Part shown: one piece after another, positions 22,601-35,081 of the stretch
Layout of the letters: each line of letters begins with the position of its first letter
Position numbering within the stretch: position 1 is the stretch's first letter
DNA from: Cavenderia fasciculata
Taxonomy: Eukaryota > Evosea > Eumycetozoa > Acytosteliales > Cavenderiaceae
Assembly: GCF_000203815.1 (NCBI RefSeq)
Contig: NW_004457734.1
Location: 441,233 to 505,232, forward strand
Direction: 5' to 3'
DNA length: 64,000 bases
Translations under genes and position numbers: made by a program
Notes under the pieces: model-generated
What the model saw: only the letters and a program-made list of their open reading frames with translations
What the model was told of the DNA's origin: nothing
Databases searched by the model: none

Positions 22601-25600
22601 ATTGGAACACCAAATCAGAAAAGTGTTTAGATTAATGGCAACACAATCATTTAATATTCAATTGGATGGGGATTCATATCGTGTAGAGAATAACAAAGAT
22701 ATGAATGAATTGGACATGTATACTAGAAAACTGTCAAGTGGTAGTAGTTTAAAGTATAAAAAGTTTGGTATCATTTCTGGTTGTGCTCAAATTCAAGTGT
22801 TGGCCAAAAGAGTTTGCATCAAAGATCGTGATAAAGGCGAAAAACTAATTGATGTTCCAGCTGAAGTTTCAGATCGTGCAATGTATCTATTTAATAGTCT
22901 ATCAGAAAGTTGTAAAAAATCAAAACCTGTATGTTAAAAAAAAAACAAAAAAAAAAGAAAAAAGATAATCAGTTATTTATTAACCAAACTTATTATTTTT
23001 TTTTTATATTTATTTAGTTTGATAAATTATTAACAGCATATCTTTTTGATGAAATGCAACAAATTTTTACAAACCAATTTTGTCCAAAGTTTATAGACCA
23101 TATCGCAGGGTATGCATTCATAGTTTAACTAAAATGATAATATTATTTTTTATTCTAACCTTTTTTTTTATAATTTTATTTAGACTATTTATAGATATGG
23201 AGGAATTTAATAATTTATTTAATAATCATATTGGAAGAATAGATGGAGTTTGGTTTAAAAAAGATGATAGTACAATGGCAGTAGATATTTATCCAAAGAT
23301 TTGCAATCCAGCACAAAAGGATAACGTATTGGTATCGGCCCCACTCTTTAGATTCCTACGAACATTTGTACGTGCATCTAAAAATTCATTGGAAGATCTC
23401 AGCGGTGTACTCGAAGTACCATTGGTCATGTTTGATGAAGAATTATTGGAATTTGATATGGTCAAAGGCAAGGATTCCTATGCACTGGCCATCTATTATG
23501 CAGTTGATTGGATTCGTGAAACAATCAATGCATTCTCTCCACAAATGGATCTCTATCACAATGGTGTATCTCAAAGGCTAAAGGATTTGATTGTGGTCGA
23601 AGAACGACTCAACCATGTTCTTTCTCTTTGTCCTTCATTCAATGCTCCCTATGGTTCATTCAATTCTGATCTTCGTAAAAACCTTTCAGTTGATTTAAAG
23701 AAAATTAAAAAGAAAAAATTGTCTTGGTTAAATGATGAAGAGTAAGTGAAGCGAAGAAAAACAAATCAAAATGATATAATACTTTTATTAACCTTTAATT
23801 TTTTAGTTGTGATCATTATTTACCACATTTAGATGCGATTGGAATTCATTTAAGAAAATTAGATTTAAATTCACTTTTAATTTTACAATCTAATGTTAAA
23901 AACTCTCACGATGGTACTTTTAATATTATTGAATTGGATGTATGTAACATTTTAAATAATAATTATAAATTTAATTATTTATTCTTTTTTTTATTTTTTT
24001 ATTTTTATTTTTTTTAGGCACCACAATTACATTATTTATTAGTTGATTTCAATAGAAAGATAACATCATTGTTGTCATCTGAAAAAAGAAATCCATTTGG
24101 TCATGGATCTTCACAAAGATATATATTAGATTATAGTTTTATAGAGATGATCAAAACATTAATGGCAATATTCCCAGCACTTTGTGTACACCTTGAAAGA
24201 ACTGTACAGACAATTGAACAACTCTTCCCAGATCAAGAAGAAATGTTTAAACAATTCAAAGTAGCTCAATCAAAGTCAAAACACAATCCAGAAAACCAAG
24301 AGTATAAATTGGCAATGGAAAAAATGGATGATGTCTTTACCAAAAGTCAAAAGATATATTCTTTGAATCTTGCAAATACCCATCTTATTTTTGAAATATT
24401 TACAAAAATATTATCTTATGATTCATTTGATTTTCAAGATTTACAAGTATGTAAACAAAAAAAACAAAAAAAAGGTATTTGATAATATTAACTTTTATTT
24501 TATTTTATTTTATTTTTTTTAGGAAATCATGGCATCAGTTCATGAAAAAAGAACAACCAAATTAAATCTGACAGCAATTGATCTCAGTTTTAAATTATTT
24601 AATTATTTTGAAAAGTTTTGGGTTTCTTTATTACAAGTAAAGGCATTCCGACCATGTACCAGTTTGTTAACTCTTTTAACCACATTGTATAATAATGATA
24701 AAAAGAGTAGCAAAGGAAACACCAATAGAAATGGTGTTGATCCAAAGGTACAAATATTCAACTATGCCAAACAGGCAATCGGTCAATCTTGGGGTAGAAA
24801 AATTCCTGTATGTTCGAAAACAATAATAATTTAACATACAACATTTATTTACTTTTTCTTTTCTTTTTAGGCAACATCTACATCATATTTATTAAAAACA
24901 TTATTTTCACATGCAGAGAACCAAAAAGAGGTTGGTATTATTATTTTATGTGAATTCTTTGTTGTAGTTTGTGCTACAAACAATCTGAATGCTTTGGAAA
25001 AAGCAAAATCAAAATCAAAATCAAAAGCAAAAGGAAAGGCAAAAGGTAAAGGAAAGAGTAAAGCAAAAGGAAAGAGTAAAGGAAAAGGAAAAGGAAAAGG
25101 AAAATCAACTCATGATAGTGATGATGATGAAGAGGAACAAGAAGAAGAGGAAGAAGAAGAAGAGAATGAAGATTCATCGGAACAAGATGATCATCAAGAG
25201 AGTCAAATGGATGATGACAAGTTGGGAGAAGAATCGATCAAAATGATGACAAACACTGTTTTTAATTTGGTTGACCCAGAAAGAATTTCTCTACGTATTT
25301 TCAATCCTTCAAGCAACATGGTCTATTTTAGAACCCTTTTTACACTCATCAACGAACAAATGGCACTTGTTGATATTAATAGTCAGAGACCAAAGGATAT
25401 TTTAATACAATGCCAACATCTTGTTGCAATGTGTGACATGCTCCTAGAGTTTTCAAAAGAAATACACTATGTGGCCGATTCTCTCAAACATGGCAAAAAC
25501 TTTGTCATGGAATTCACCAAACACTTTGTCCCAATCATCGACAAACTCTTTGAATTTAGTATTTCAAAAACAAAAGATATTATCAAAAAGTTTCAAGATG

Positions 25601-26121
25601 TTACTGGAGCCTTGCAGGTATGAAATCAAAATTGAATCATTCATCGATTGATCAATGTGGTGGTTACTAATACTTTTATTATTATTTATTATTTTTTTTA
25701 GCATCTTTGTACACAGGTCAAGAATACAAAGGATCAATCTGGTGTTTCTTTGGTTCCACTAGCCAAGAAAGCAATATCAACATTTGCAAGTGAAATTATG
25801 GTTAAATTTAGAAAACATAAATGGCAAAACAATGTTTCATTCCAATTACTAAAGACAAAAAATGCTCCAACTCGTGGTGGTGGTGGTCGTGGTAGTGGAA
25901 GTGGTAGTGATGATGATGATGACGACGATGATGACGACGACGAACAATATAGTAATGATGACGAAGACCAAGATCAAGATCAAGATAATAGCGAGAGTTC
26001 AAATTACGATGGTTCATCTTCAAGTGAATATGATGAGGCAGAAGAAGTTAGTCAAGTTGAAGACTCTGAACAAGAAGAAGAACCATCAGGTGATGATCTT
26101 GATGATCTTATTGATGATTAA
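19650..26121 (+). CDS. fancD2: Fanconi anaemia protein FANCD2 homologue
   Basis: Thirteen exons join in frame: 19650-20922, 21006-21261, 21333-21717, 21794-22182, 22261-22423, 22485-22928, 23018-23109, 23184-23741, 23807-23939, 24018-24446, 24523-24807, 24871-25617, 25702-26121. They encode 1,857 residues, against about 1,450 in human. Matching blocks include LLISQFRWLE, VFDFWLLLVIYS with LLKKKIMSG, IGEVDEALSVLLELS, the helix around FVMEFTKHFVPIIDKLFEFS, and an acidic tail. The monoubiquitination site is preserved as LKYKKFGIIS (Lys about 914; human Lys561 lies in KYKLIGIIG). In the Fanconi pathway FANCD2-FANCI clamps DNA at interstrand crosslinks. Extra length comes from a Ser/Glu/Asn-rich N-terminus of about 400 residues and a Lys-Gly-rich insert in exon 12 (about 24994-25110). 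Confidence 0.93.
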
Positions 26122-26349
26122 ATAAATAAATCATTTATAAATATTATTCTTCATATGAAAAATTTGAATAGTCCAAAACAGATCATCAACGTCAATACAA
26201 AACTGCGATACGTTTGTAGGAATGATTAGTTATTGAGTACAAGAACAATATATTAGACAATCAATATTTATTTATCTTTTTTTTTGGTTGTTGGTTTTCG
26301 TTTTTGACTGACGTGATGGTTTAAATGGTTTCTGAGCAGTTGACAAACC

Positions 26350-27327
26350 TCAAAATGAATTGTGGGCCAACTCGACTATATTATAAAGCCCACCTGTCGA
26401 TACTTTTTGTAGTAGTTCTTGACTACATTTTTCTTTTCTGACATTGATGAGAAATGATGCCAATTCAAAATGATTTAGGTATAAAGAAAACATACCTCTG
26501 TCAGTACAACCTTCAGTGCGATTAAAGTGTAAAAACTAATAGGTGTTGATGATTTGAAATGGATGAAAATAAATAATAAATTGTTAGAGGATATCAATAT
26601 CATATTTATGATAATGTAGTTGTGTTGTTACATACTTTGACTATTTCAATGTGATTATTTTGAGCTGCCAAATCCATAGCATCCTTTGAACCGCCCTCTG
26701 TACGATGTTGAATAAGGAACTTAAATGTGATGATGGGATCAGCACTGGTTAGTATTTGCAATTATTTTCAAAACAATACATACTTTAACAATCTCTAAAT
26801 TACCATTTTCAGCTGCTCCATCCAGAGCATCACTCGAACACCCCTCAGTTCTATTAAAATGAAGAAACTATATTTTAATAAAGAAATTTATATTATTTGT
26901 TAATGAATTGAAATGTAAAATTGCAAAAGGATGACTTTTAAAACCAACCAACCCAACTCACCTTTACGACGTCTAAATGGTTATTTGCTGCTTGATCCTA
27001 CAATGATGGGAAAGAAAAGTGGGATAATTAATTCATTATTTGTATTTTTAATATTAATTCTTTTGGTTCAACTCTTACCATTCCCCTTGTAATACATTTT
27101 CCAGTTCTATTCTCATGTAAATACTTTACAATGTCAATGAACCCATTACTAGAGGCAAGGTCCATTGCTATGTCATTTAGGTGTGGTGCTCCTTTTATAG
27201 AGTCTATAGATATTATCATCTTGACTGTCGAGAGATATCCATTTTCGCCTTTATACAATTGTTTTGATATATATTACAATTGTCTAATGTATATCGATCT
27301 AAATATTGAATGAAATGTGTTGTCCAT
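26350..27327 (-). pseudogene. Ankyrin-family gene with internal deletion
   Basis: Reading leftwards, the family N-terminus (FHSIFRSIYIRQL) at about 27315-27270 is followed almost at once by NGYLSTVK, so about 300 bases of the conserved block (RDIIKLP through LEWS) are gone and a stop intervenes. Downstream exons are recognisable: IAMDLASSNGFIDIVKYLH, a 36-base cassette DQAANNHLDVVK, two 28-residue repeat exons (near 26870-26790 and 26720-26640), and a C-terminal exon (ASFLINVRKEKC) that stops early at NSF, before the DHFEV part. Splice sites remain good, so decay is recent. Confidence 0.8.
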
Positions 27328-27598
27328 TGTATCTTGTGAAAGGGAATTGTAGGTATTGAGAGCAACAAATACACCAAGCGACAAGATGAACTAATCATTG
27401 CATAAACAGAAGAATTATTTTTTGGTTAGAGGTGTGAGCGAGCTAGCGTTTGCGCGAAACGATTGATTGGTCAGACAACAAAGCAACTATCTTGCGTGAA
27501 TAAAAATCTGGTTGAAAAGTCCAAACAGACCAACATAGATTCGGAAAACTGTAAACAGAGTATAAGAACAGGCATAATTTTCACAAATATTTTAAACA

Positions 27599-29033
27599 TC
27601 AATAATTATTTTTAATTTGATTTTTTTGTGAAATTAATTGTTGCTTTAAAGTTGAATAATCTAATTGCTTTTGTTGTTGATTTGGTTTACCTTCTCTTCT
27701 TGTACTACTACAACCATATTGTTTAGAAATAAATAATAGGAAATCATTTAGGATAGGTACCATTTCTCTTGAATTGTTTACAGATAACAGTAATTGTCCG
27801 AGTCGAGTAATATTATTAGATTGATCGGAAATGATTTGACCATTTGCATCCTCTGAGAGTTTGTTATTTAAATTACCAAATGGTTGTAGATAGCCATCGA
27901 TATGTGGTTCCAACTCCGGTCGAATCACTGCTGTGTTTGATAATCTAGCAGACATTCCCTCTAATTCCATTTCCGCTTCTTCTGCAAGCATAGCATGATG
28001 AACTATAGTTGATAGTAATTCGGTCACTTGAATGTTCTCTTCTCTACCTCCAGTACCATTGGCTTGATCACTAATAGAATAATGCATATCTTTGAACCCA
28101 ACCAAATGTTGAAAGTTTGGTGGAGGTGAAATATAGGTTGGAATAATGAATCGATTGAAAAAGTATGGGTTTCCAGCAAGATTAGATTCATCAACCAGGA
28201 ACCCAAATGATCTACTAGCAGGATTAGTCTCATAATCTTTTGTTAATTGGTGCAAGTCTTGAACACTATCTATTCCACCTCCCAAATAAGTACACCAATC
28301 ATAATTGTTTTTTCTTTCATTTGATGTTGCATTTTGAACCAATTGTTTTAACTTTTCATTATCCTCCATATCATTCCAAACTATCTTCTTGGTATGAAAG
28401 TGTTTCCAATCTACTTGAATTGAATAATTGTCAAATTCAATTGCCAAGTGATCACGACGATCTTTATCTCTCTTCACCATATCAAATAGATTAGGTAAAT
28501 AGTCCCTTGTCTGATCATAATCTACAAATAGAGTAATTGGTATATTTGAATCATTCAAACCTTCTCTAGTTGCCATTAAAATATCATTGATTTGATTCAT
28601 TTCTTTTTTTTTTTCTATTTTGATTGATCTTAGGTCTAAATTGATTCCTTTGATCAACGATGATGATGATGATGATGAAGATTCTTGTTTTAATTGATTC
28701 ATTCCATTTTTAAAATCAATAGGTTTATCATTATCCATAACTTTAAAAGCTAGAAATGTATTATTCCTAAACAAGTAGAAATAAATCACAGTTTAATATT
28801 GAATTCAGGCCCATGATGATCGTTTTGTTTACTTACTCTATTGAATGATTAATTTTCAATTGTCTTTTGAGTGTATGTTTAGCTTTAATGTATTGATTCA
28901 TATCGATTGGTTGAGTTGATCCATGATATGATGTGTACAATGGTTCATAGTATTGTAATTTACATCTTGACTTTATAGATACTAATTGTCTAAATGCGTA
29001 TGTATTGATACTTGAAGGTATAACCTTTATCAT
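27599..29033 (-). CDS. Unknown protein, possibly mitochondrial
   Basis: Exons 28837-29033 and 27599-28766 on the minus strand (GTAAGT donor, TTTAG acceptor) give 454 residues. The N-terminus MIKVIPSSINTYAFRQL then KSRCKLQYY is basic, hydroxylated and free of acidic residues, as in mitochondrial presequences. A Ser run follows near residue 95. The core (residues about 110-330) looks globular, with PITLFVDYDQTRDYLPNLF, GFLVDESNLAGNPYFF and FIIPTYISPPPNFQHLVG. The C-terminus is Gln/Asn/Lys-rich. I recognise no family and name no function. It lies downstream of the CH-domain gene on the same strand, 209 bases away. Confidence 0.75.
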
Positions 29034-29242
29034 TCTCGACGAGAATATATATAATCTTTAGAATGAATAAATGATCACAACTTTTGATTTAATCACATAT
29101 CATTGTGTGTTGTTAATCTAGTACTACAATCTTAAAAAGATCCGTTTTTTTAGAGGTCAATATTGTCATGGTGACATGTGTAAGTTATTTTTTTAATTAT
29201 TTGTATTTTTTTATTTTTATTTGTTTTAATCTTATATTTTTT

Positions 29243-32200
29243 TTAAGATTGTTGATGTTGAAGTTGTTTCTTTGTATCCCAATCTTGTAAAGTTTCAATG
29301 ATATGTTTAATTGATTTTGATCTAACCTTTGCAACATCTTCCCAAACGACGACGAGGGGGATGGCCGAACTCCAAGCAAGGGTCAAAAAGTATTTTGCAT
29401 TCTTTTCCATGTCACCGTCGGATTGGCCTGGAGTGATGTAGGAACGGTCTTGCTTGCCTGGAACGAGGGCATCCAAGAGTGCCAAAAAGAAGATGCTGTC
29501 TTGGAGGAACTGGTCCTTGAAGCTTTGGATGAGTTTGACCTTGCTCTCGGGGTTGATCTTGCTGTTGGCCCATTTGAGGGCTTGGGCCTGATGAGCAGTG
29601 GCCACGTCGACAACGACCTTGTCACCGAGGAAACGACGGATTTGCAAGAGAATGGCACGGTTGACACGAAGGTCGCCGTTGAGAATATCGGTACCGGCGA
29701 TACCGGCCACATTGAGCTTGAGCTTGTGGCATATTTCCATGGTATAATTACAGAGTTCGAGCTTCTTAAAGACGCTGTTGCCGGGCACGATCTTGAGTTT
29801 CTTGGGATCGACTGTGCCGGCGGGACCAACCTTGTCAAAGACGCGTAAAAATACAGTGCCGTCCTTGAGGTCGTCGAGCATGTTGACGACCTCGGGAATG
29901 CCAAGTTCCATGCCGTTGATCCACTGAAGTAGTTGTTGGTCGTGGTTGTTGCTTTGTTCAGACGACTTGGCGACAAAGTCATCGAGCTCCTCGTCGGCAC
30001 CCATCTTGTAGGTGGGCATGGCCGGACAGACACGCATAATGTCGGCGACAAACAACAGGTTGAGCTTGCTGTTTTCCGTCTCGACAATGTCGGTTGGTGT
30101 GAGTAGGCCGAGACAGCCAATCTTGGCGGCCATATCCAACACAATCTCTGCACGCTTCTCCCAGTCCTTTTCGGCGAGGATCTCCTTTTTGCGCGACACT
30201 TGTGGTGCAATCTGGTCAAATAGATAGGCATAGTTTTCGCAATCCTCCATATCGTCGGTGAAGTTGTTGATTTGACGATTACTGTTTTTGCGCAAGTGGT
30301 AGTTGAACCAACGCAACATGATCTTTTCGTGCTCGAGTGCACGGAACGCATTACGCGTCTCGGCACGCATCAATGTAAAGAGATTGTTGTTGCGTGATGG
30401 GTTGGCCGATTGCAACAAACACAACTCTACCACCTCCCAAGAGAGATGGTGCATTTGCAGTGGTGTAATCGTCTCCAAATCAACAACTGTACCACTTTCA
30501 TACTTTGATCCAAGTGCTCTTGATGCATTGATTGCAATATTCAAATTATCAATCTTATTACCTTGTTCAATATTTCTTTGAATCACTCTTTCATCTACCA
30601 TTCCCTTAAATATTTTATTAATTAAATGACTAAAAAATATAAATAAATAATAAATAATATTAATATTAATATCCAATATATATTTCTCTATTCTCTATTT
30701 CTCTAAGATTCTATTTTGTTTTTACATACCATAAAATATTACCATCACGTAAAGATTCAAGTAATTCATAAGGAGATGATGGAACTGATAAAGATGGCAT
30801 TGATTGAGCCAAAATGTGATAGATATACTTTGAAGCGAAAACTCTCTTTGATACAAGTTGAGATTGGAATTCTTCTTGCCAGTTTGATCCAATCTCTTCG
30901 TAAATAGTTAATAATACATTCATGTGAACATTTTCATCGGTTGATAATAATTGTTCGGCGGTAATAGTTTCAACACCCAACGATTGCAACGTTTGAACAA
31001 TGTATTCTGCCTTTTCAACTTGTCCAGTTTGATTTGAAAATTCTGTAATTGAAAATTCTTGTGGTTCCAATTTACTTAATAATTTACTATATAATTCCAA
31101 GTTCTAAAATACAAAACAAATCAAATAAATCAATATAAACTCTTTTTTAAAAGATGGTTTGAGAATGTGATGTGACTTACAGAATCAATAGAAACTGAAA
31201 ATTGTTTTGGTGAAAGAATGGCATTGGTTGTTGTGGTTGTAGTGGTCTTGTTGTTGCTATTGTAAGATGAAGCTGTTGTTGATGTTGTTGTTGATGATGA
31301 TGATAAGATTGCAGATTGTGCAGATATGGTACTTGATGATGATGATGATGAACCTGTTTGTTGATTATTTGGAGTATTAGTTTCTTCAATAATATAATTA
31401 GTCCAAGCCAATAATAAATCTTCTGGAGTTGATTTGGATGATTGTTTGAGTAAGAATTTAAGTTCAGGAGTTTCAACTTCAATGGCTTCAAGACGAGCTT
31501 GAGTAGTTTGTAATCTTCTAGAGGCGATATGTTTTTGTTCTTGTTCTTCTCTTTCCTTGTCCAATTCTTCCATAAAGTCATCGTCACCTTGTTCTTGTTG
31601 ATCGTCTTGACTATTGTTCTCTTCTTCCTCTTCTTCTTGTTGTCTTCTCTTTTCTTCTTCTTCTTCACGGATTTGTCTTTCTTGTTCTTCTTGTTCTTCA
31701 CGTTTCTTGCGTTCTTCTTCTTGAACACGTTTGCGCTCTTCTTGGGCAATACGGGCATCTTCTTGACGCTTCTTTTCCTGTTCTTCGACCTCCTCGCGAC
31801 GCTTCTTTTCCTCTTCCTCGCGTTGGACGCGTTCGACACGCTCGCGCTCGATACGCTCCTCGGTTTCGATGCGCTCCTTTTCGAGCACCTCGCGTTCGAG
31901 ACGTAACTTTTCTTGCTCCTCTTGCAAGCGCTTGGCAATCTCTTCGCGCTCCTTTTCGACGCGCTCTTGCTCTTCGCGCAACTTGATACGCTCCTCTTGC
32001 TCGAGTTCCATTTGCAACATGAGTTCTTCGAGACGCTTGTCCTCTTCGATTTGGTCTTGCATCTGCTTTTGCTTCTCGAGCTCGAGTTGCTGTTGTTTGG
32101 CCAAGAACTCCTCTTGCTTGCGCACCAGCTCTTGCTCCTCTTCGACACGCTTGCGCTCCTGCTCCTCTTCGACGCGCTTGACCTCGGCCTGGCGCTCCTC

Positions 32201-33815
32201 CTCTTCGCGCTCGCGCTGCTTGCGTTCCTCCTCCTCGACACGCTTGACCTCTGCCACACGCTCTTCTTCGCGTCTCTCGGCCTCCTTGCGCTCCTCCTCT
32301 TTCTTTTTGCGCTCCTCTTCCTCGTGCACGCGTTTGGCCTCGGCCTCTCTCTGCTGCTTGTCGGCCGCCTCGCCGCCGCGTCTCTTGGGACGGTCGTCGT
32401 CCGAGTCGTCTTCGTCTGACGTGGTGTCGTCGTCAAAGTCGGCCATGCCGCCCTCCTCGCCATTGGCGCCGCGGCGACGGTTGCCCATCGTCAAGTTGGA
32501 ACGCGAGTACTCGCCGCCCTTTCCACTGCCGCTGCTCACCGTTCTGTTGGCCACACCAAAGAATGCAGTCTCGTATGCAAACATTCTTCTACTAAAATCC
32601 AAAATCTCTACCCATTTCTTCATCTCACTTGGATTATTTGCTAAAAATATATAGGTTCTTCCTGGTGTTGCTACTTCAAAACATGACTAAAACAAAAAAT
32701 AAAAACATATTAATAAATCATATTTTGATGTAAATAATATTATCTTTTTTTACTTACTTTAACATATTTTGAGGGAATATCAGTACCAGTGGTAGCAGCT
32801 CTAACAGCTTGTACAGTTTTCATAAAAATACAACCCATTTCAGGACCAAAACCCTTGGCTTTGTGATAGACCAATTTGTTCTTTTTCAAAGTGTACCATC
32901 TCTTGTTCCAATTCTTGAGACCTTTCATTAAACCTCCACCACGCTTTCTCATGATCCATCCTTCAAAATAGGGTACCTTTACATAAAGGTTAATCTCTCC
33001 CTTTTCATTCTTTAATAACCCTGTTGTACATTCTCCAACATATCCTTGTTCTCTAATTGTCATATCTCCTGATAATACTTCGACTAAAATGGAAATAAAT
33101 AAAATTAATATAATTAAATTCCCAAAAAAAATAAATATGATTATTTAATAGTTACCTTCATCATCACCCATATTATATAATTCATTTTCAGTGATGGCAG
33201 CAGTTGTTGGAACATGAGTAATAATATGAGCGATAGCTTCAGCTACATTCATAGTATCATCAACCATAACTGTCTTATATTGGTTATCTCCTTTGGCAAC
33301 TTTAATTGGTCTATATCTTTTCTTAAATTCAACAAATTCCTAAAATAATATATTATATAAATTATATTATTCAACATTCATTGGAATTGGAATGAAATGA
33401 AATGGAATGGGGAAAAAAAAAATCAGATAGATATTTTTTGGAGTAGAGGAGGGGAGTAGAAAAAAAAAAAACCAAGTGTTAGAGATATTATTATTTGTTT
33501 GTTTGTTTGTTTGTTTGTTTTGACATGTACACATACCATCATAGGAGCCTCCTTTGAACTAAATAAAAGTGCTTCCTTTTGATCTACTTCACCTTCGAGT
33601 CCGTAGAAATCCAAGGGGTAGTCATCTCTGAACCAAATGCCGTTTTGATCGTCTCTTGGGGGAAGGAAGAGACCGTATTGGTCGGCATCTACGTCCATCT
33701 CCTTTGCTATGTGTAGTCTAGCATCTTTAACTGATTTCTTGGGGTAGAATTGAAACTTTTTAAATACTTTCTTATCTACCAATCTAACCTTCAAACTGAT
33801 AGTGTCAGTAGACAT
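29243..33815 (-). CDS. Talin-F0/F1-like, PH, coiled-coil, four-CH-domain actin-binding protein
   Basis: Six minus-strand exons (33537-33815, 33156-33339, 32758-33083, 31181-32686, 30730-31103, 29243-30629) give 1,351 residues. The N-terminus resembles talin F0-F1: YGLFLPPRDDQNGIW, then RYRPIKVA with KTVMVDDT, then MTIREQG. A PH domain follows (FEGWIMRKRG ... KKWVEILDFSRRMF). About residues 330-640 form a highly charged coiled coil of Glu/Arg/Gln/Lys. The C-terminal half is fimbrin/plastin-like with four CH domains: DGNILCHLINK, LRWFNYHLRKN, LLQWINGMELG and ALKWANSKI. The exon 5/6 join restores the CH1 motif LCHLINKIFKGMVDER, which fixes the acceptor at 30629. Fimbrins bundle actin; PH and F0-F1 modules usually target membrane or small GTPases. 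A cortical actin crosslinker is inferred. From memory, D. discoideum has a comparable PH plus CH protein. Confidence 0.9.
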
Positions 33816-34002
33816 CTTCTACTTCTACTACTAACTATTGCTCTCTAATAGCTACTACTACTACTCTATATAATAAGCTGACACTTTCTTCCTCTTTATT
33901 CTTCTGCAATATATGTACAATGAATGAACTACTACTACTTATTGTTATTATCAAATGATGCTGATCTTTTAAAGTATATCTATCTATATCTGGTGTATTC
34001 TA

Positions 34003-34033
<31 letters not shown>

Positions 34034-35081
34034 CTATCTATCTATCTATCTATTTATCTTTCTATCTTTTCTTCTTATTATAATATAATAATAATAATAT
34101 CTAAAATTACAAATAAAGAACCTAATCGATGATTGATTTGATTTGATTTGTTAATTAATTTGATTGATTGGTGGGTGTGTATATTCAGCTATAAAAGATG
34201 GATGGCTGGCTAGTACTACTATTAATCTTTGAATGGTGTTTTGTGTGTGTTTGAAAAAAAAGCTGTTAGAGGTGGAAGATGATCTTTTTTTGATAAAACA
34301 GCAGGGGTTGAGGTGACCTCACAAGATATTTCTCTTTTTTTTTTTTTTTTTTTTTGAAAGTTGGATCTTTCGAGTTCATCTCGCCTCGATGAAAAGACTA
34401 TTTTTGTCATAAATATAGTTTTACTAGTACAACAATTAACTACGTAAGGGGATATTAAAACACTCATTCCTTTACAACATTGAATTTACCACAGAGTACT
34501 CAATATAATGAAAGATCAAAGGGTTTGGGTTATCACATTTGGTAATCTTTGAGTTCCTCGTCTAGCGATACACAGTTCGAGATTGCTTTTATTTTTGATG
34601 GGATACTATGGATAGAAAGGATTACAACAAAATAAAAGCAATCCGGACTTGTAAGAGTCAGTAGGTCTATCACTTGACCGAAATAATTATTTCAAATAGC
34701 TTTCTCATTCCATTCTCCAAAATGATTTATCAAAGTAGATTTCTTATTAACAACAAACCAAATCAATCAATCAATCTCCGACACTTTAAAATCAATGATC
34801 TACTTTGAATAAAATAAAGATCAGAGTTTCATTAATATCTACTATCAGTACTCTATTTCTTCCGGAAGGCTGGTGACGTCAGGTGCGTCACCTCATACTG
34901 GGTATTGGCAACTTCAATCAAGAGGTCATTAGATTTTTTTTAAATCAGATATTTTTTGGTTTTTTAATCAATTTCAGCCAATAAGGTCAGTCCATCCTTT
35001 GTCTCCTTTCACTTTAAATATTAACCCTAAAGAGATACATAAATATATAAATAGATAACAAAAGATAGAGATAAATTAAAG
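33816..35081. other. Divergent spacer with microsatellites
   Basis: 1.27 kb between the CH-domain gene and a secreted-protein gene. It contains a TATC microsatellite (about 34000-34054), a 21-base T run (34335-34355) and a GC-richer inverted repeat at 34872-34892. The 81-codon frame at 34222-34467 (minus) crosses the T run and looks accidental. Confidence 0.6.
34872..34892. promoter_or_regulatory. CRE-like inverted repeat
   Basis: GGTGACG (34872-34878) and CGTCACC (34886-34892) form a perfect inverted repeat with a 7-base spacer, and TGACGTCA (34874-34881), the bZIP/CRE palindrome, overlaps it. It is about 190 bases upstream of the secreted-protein start at 35082. A transcription-factor site is inferred. 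Confidence 0.45.

Noticed and set aside
29383-30366. 327-codon Ser/Arg/Pro/Thr-rich frame on the minus strand
   Set aside because: Shifted reading of the CH-domain exon, which has clear fimbrin motifs.
31177-32463. 428-codon Arg/Ser/Lys-rich frame, and plus-strand Leu/Phe- or Ser-rich frames across the coiled coil
   Set aside because: Alternative readings of the GAG/GAA-rich coiled-coil exon. Low complexity, no start context, and the in-frame CH/PH protein explains the region.
34222-34467. 81-codon frame upstream of the CH-domain gene
   Set aside because: Contains a Lys run read from a T homopolymer and no recognisable feature.
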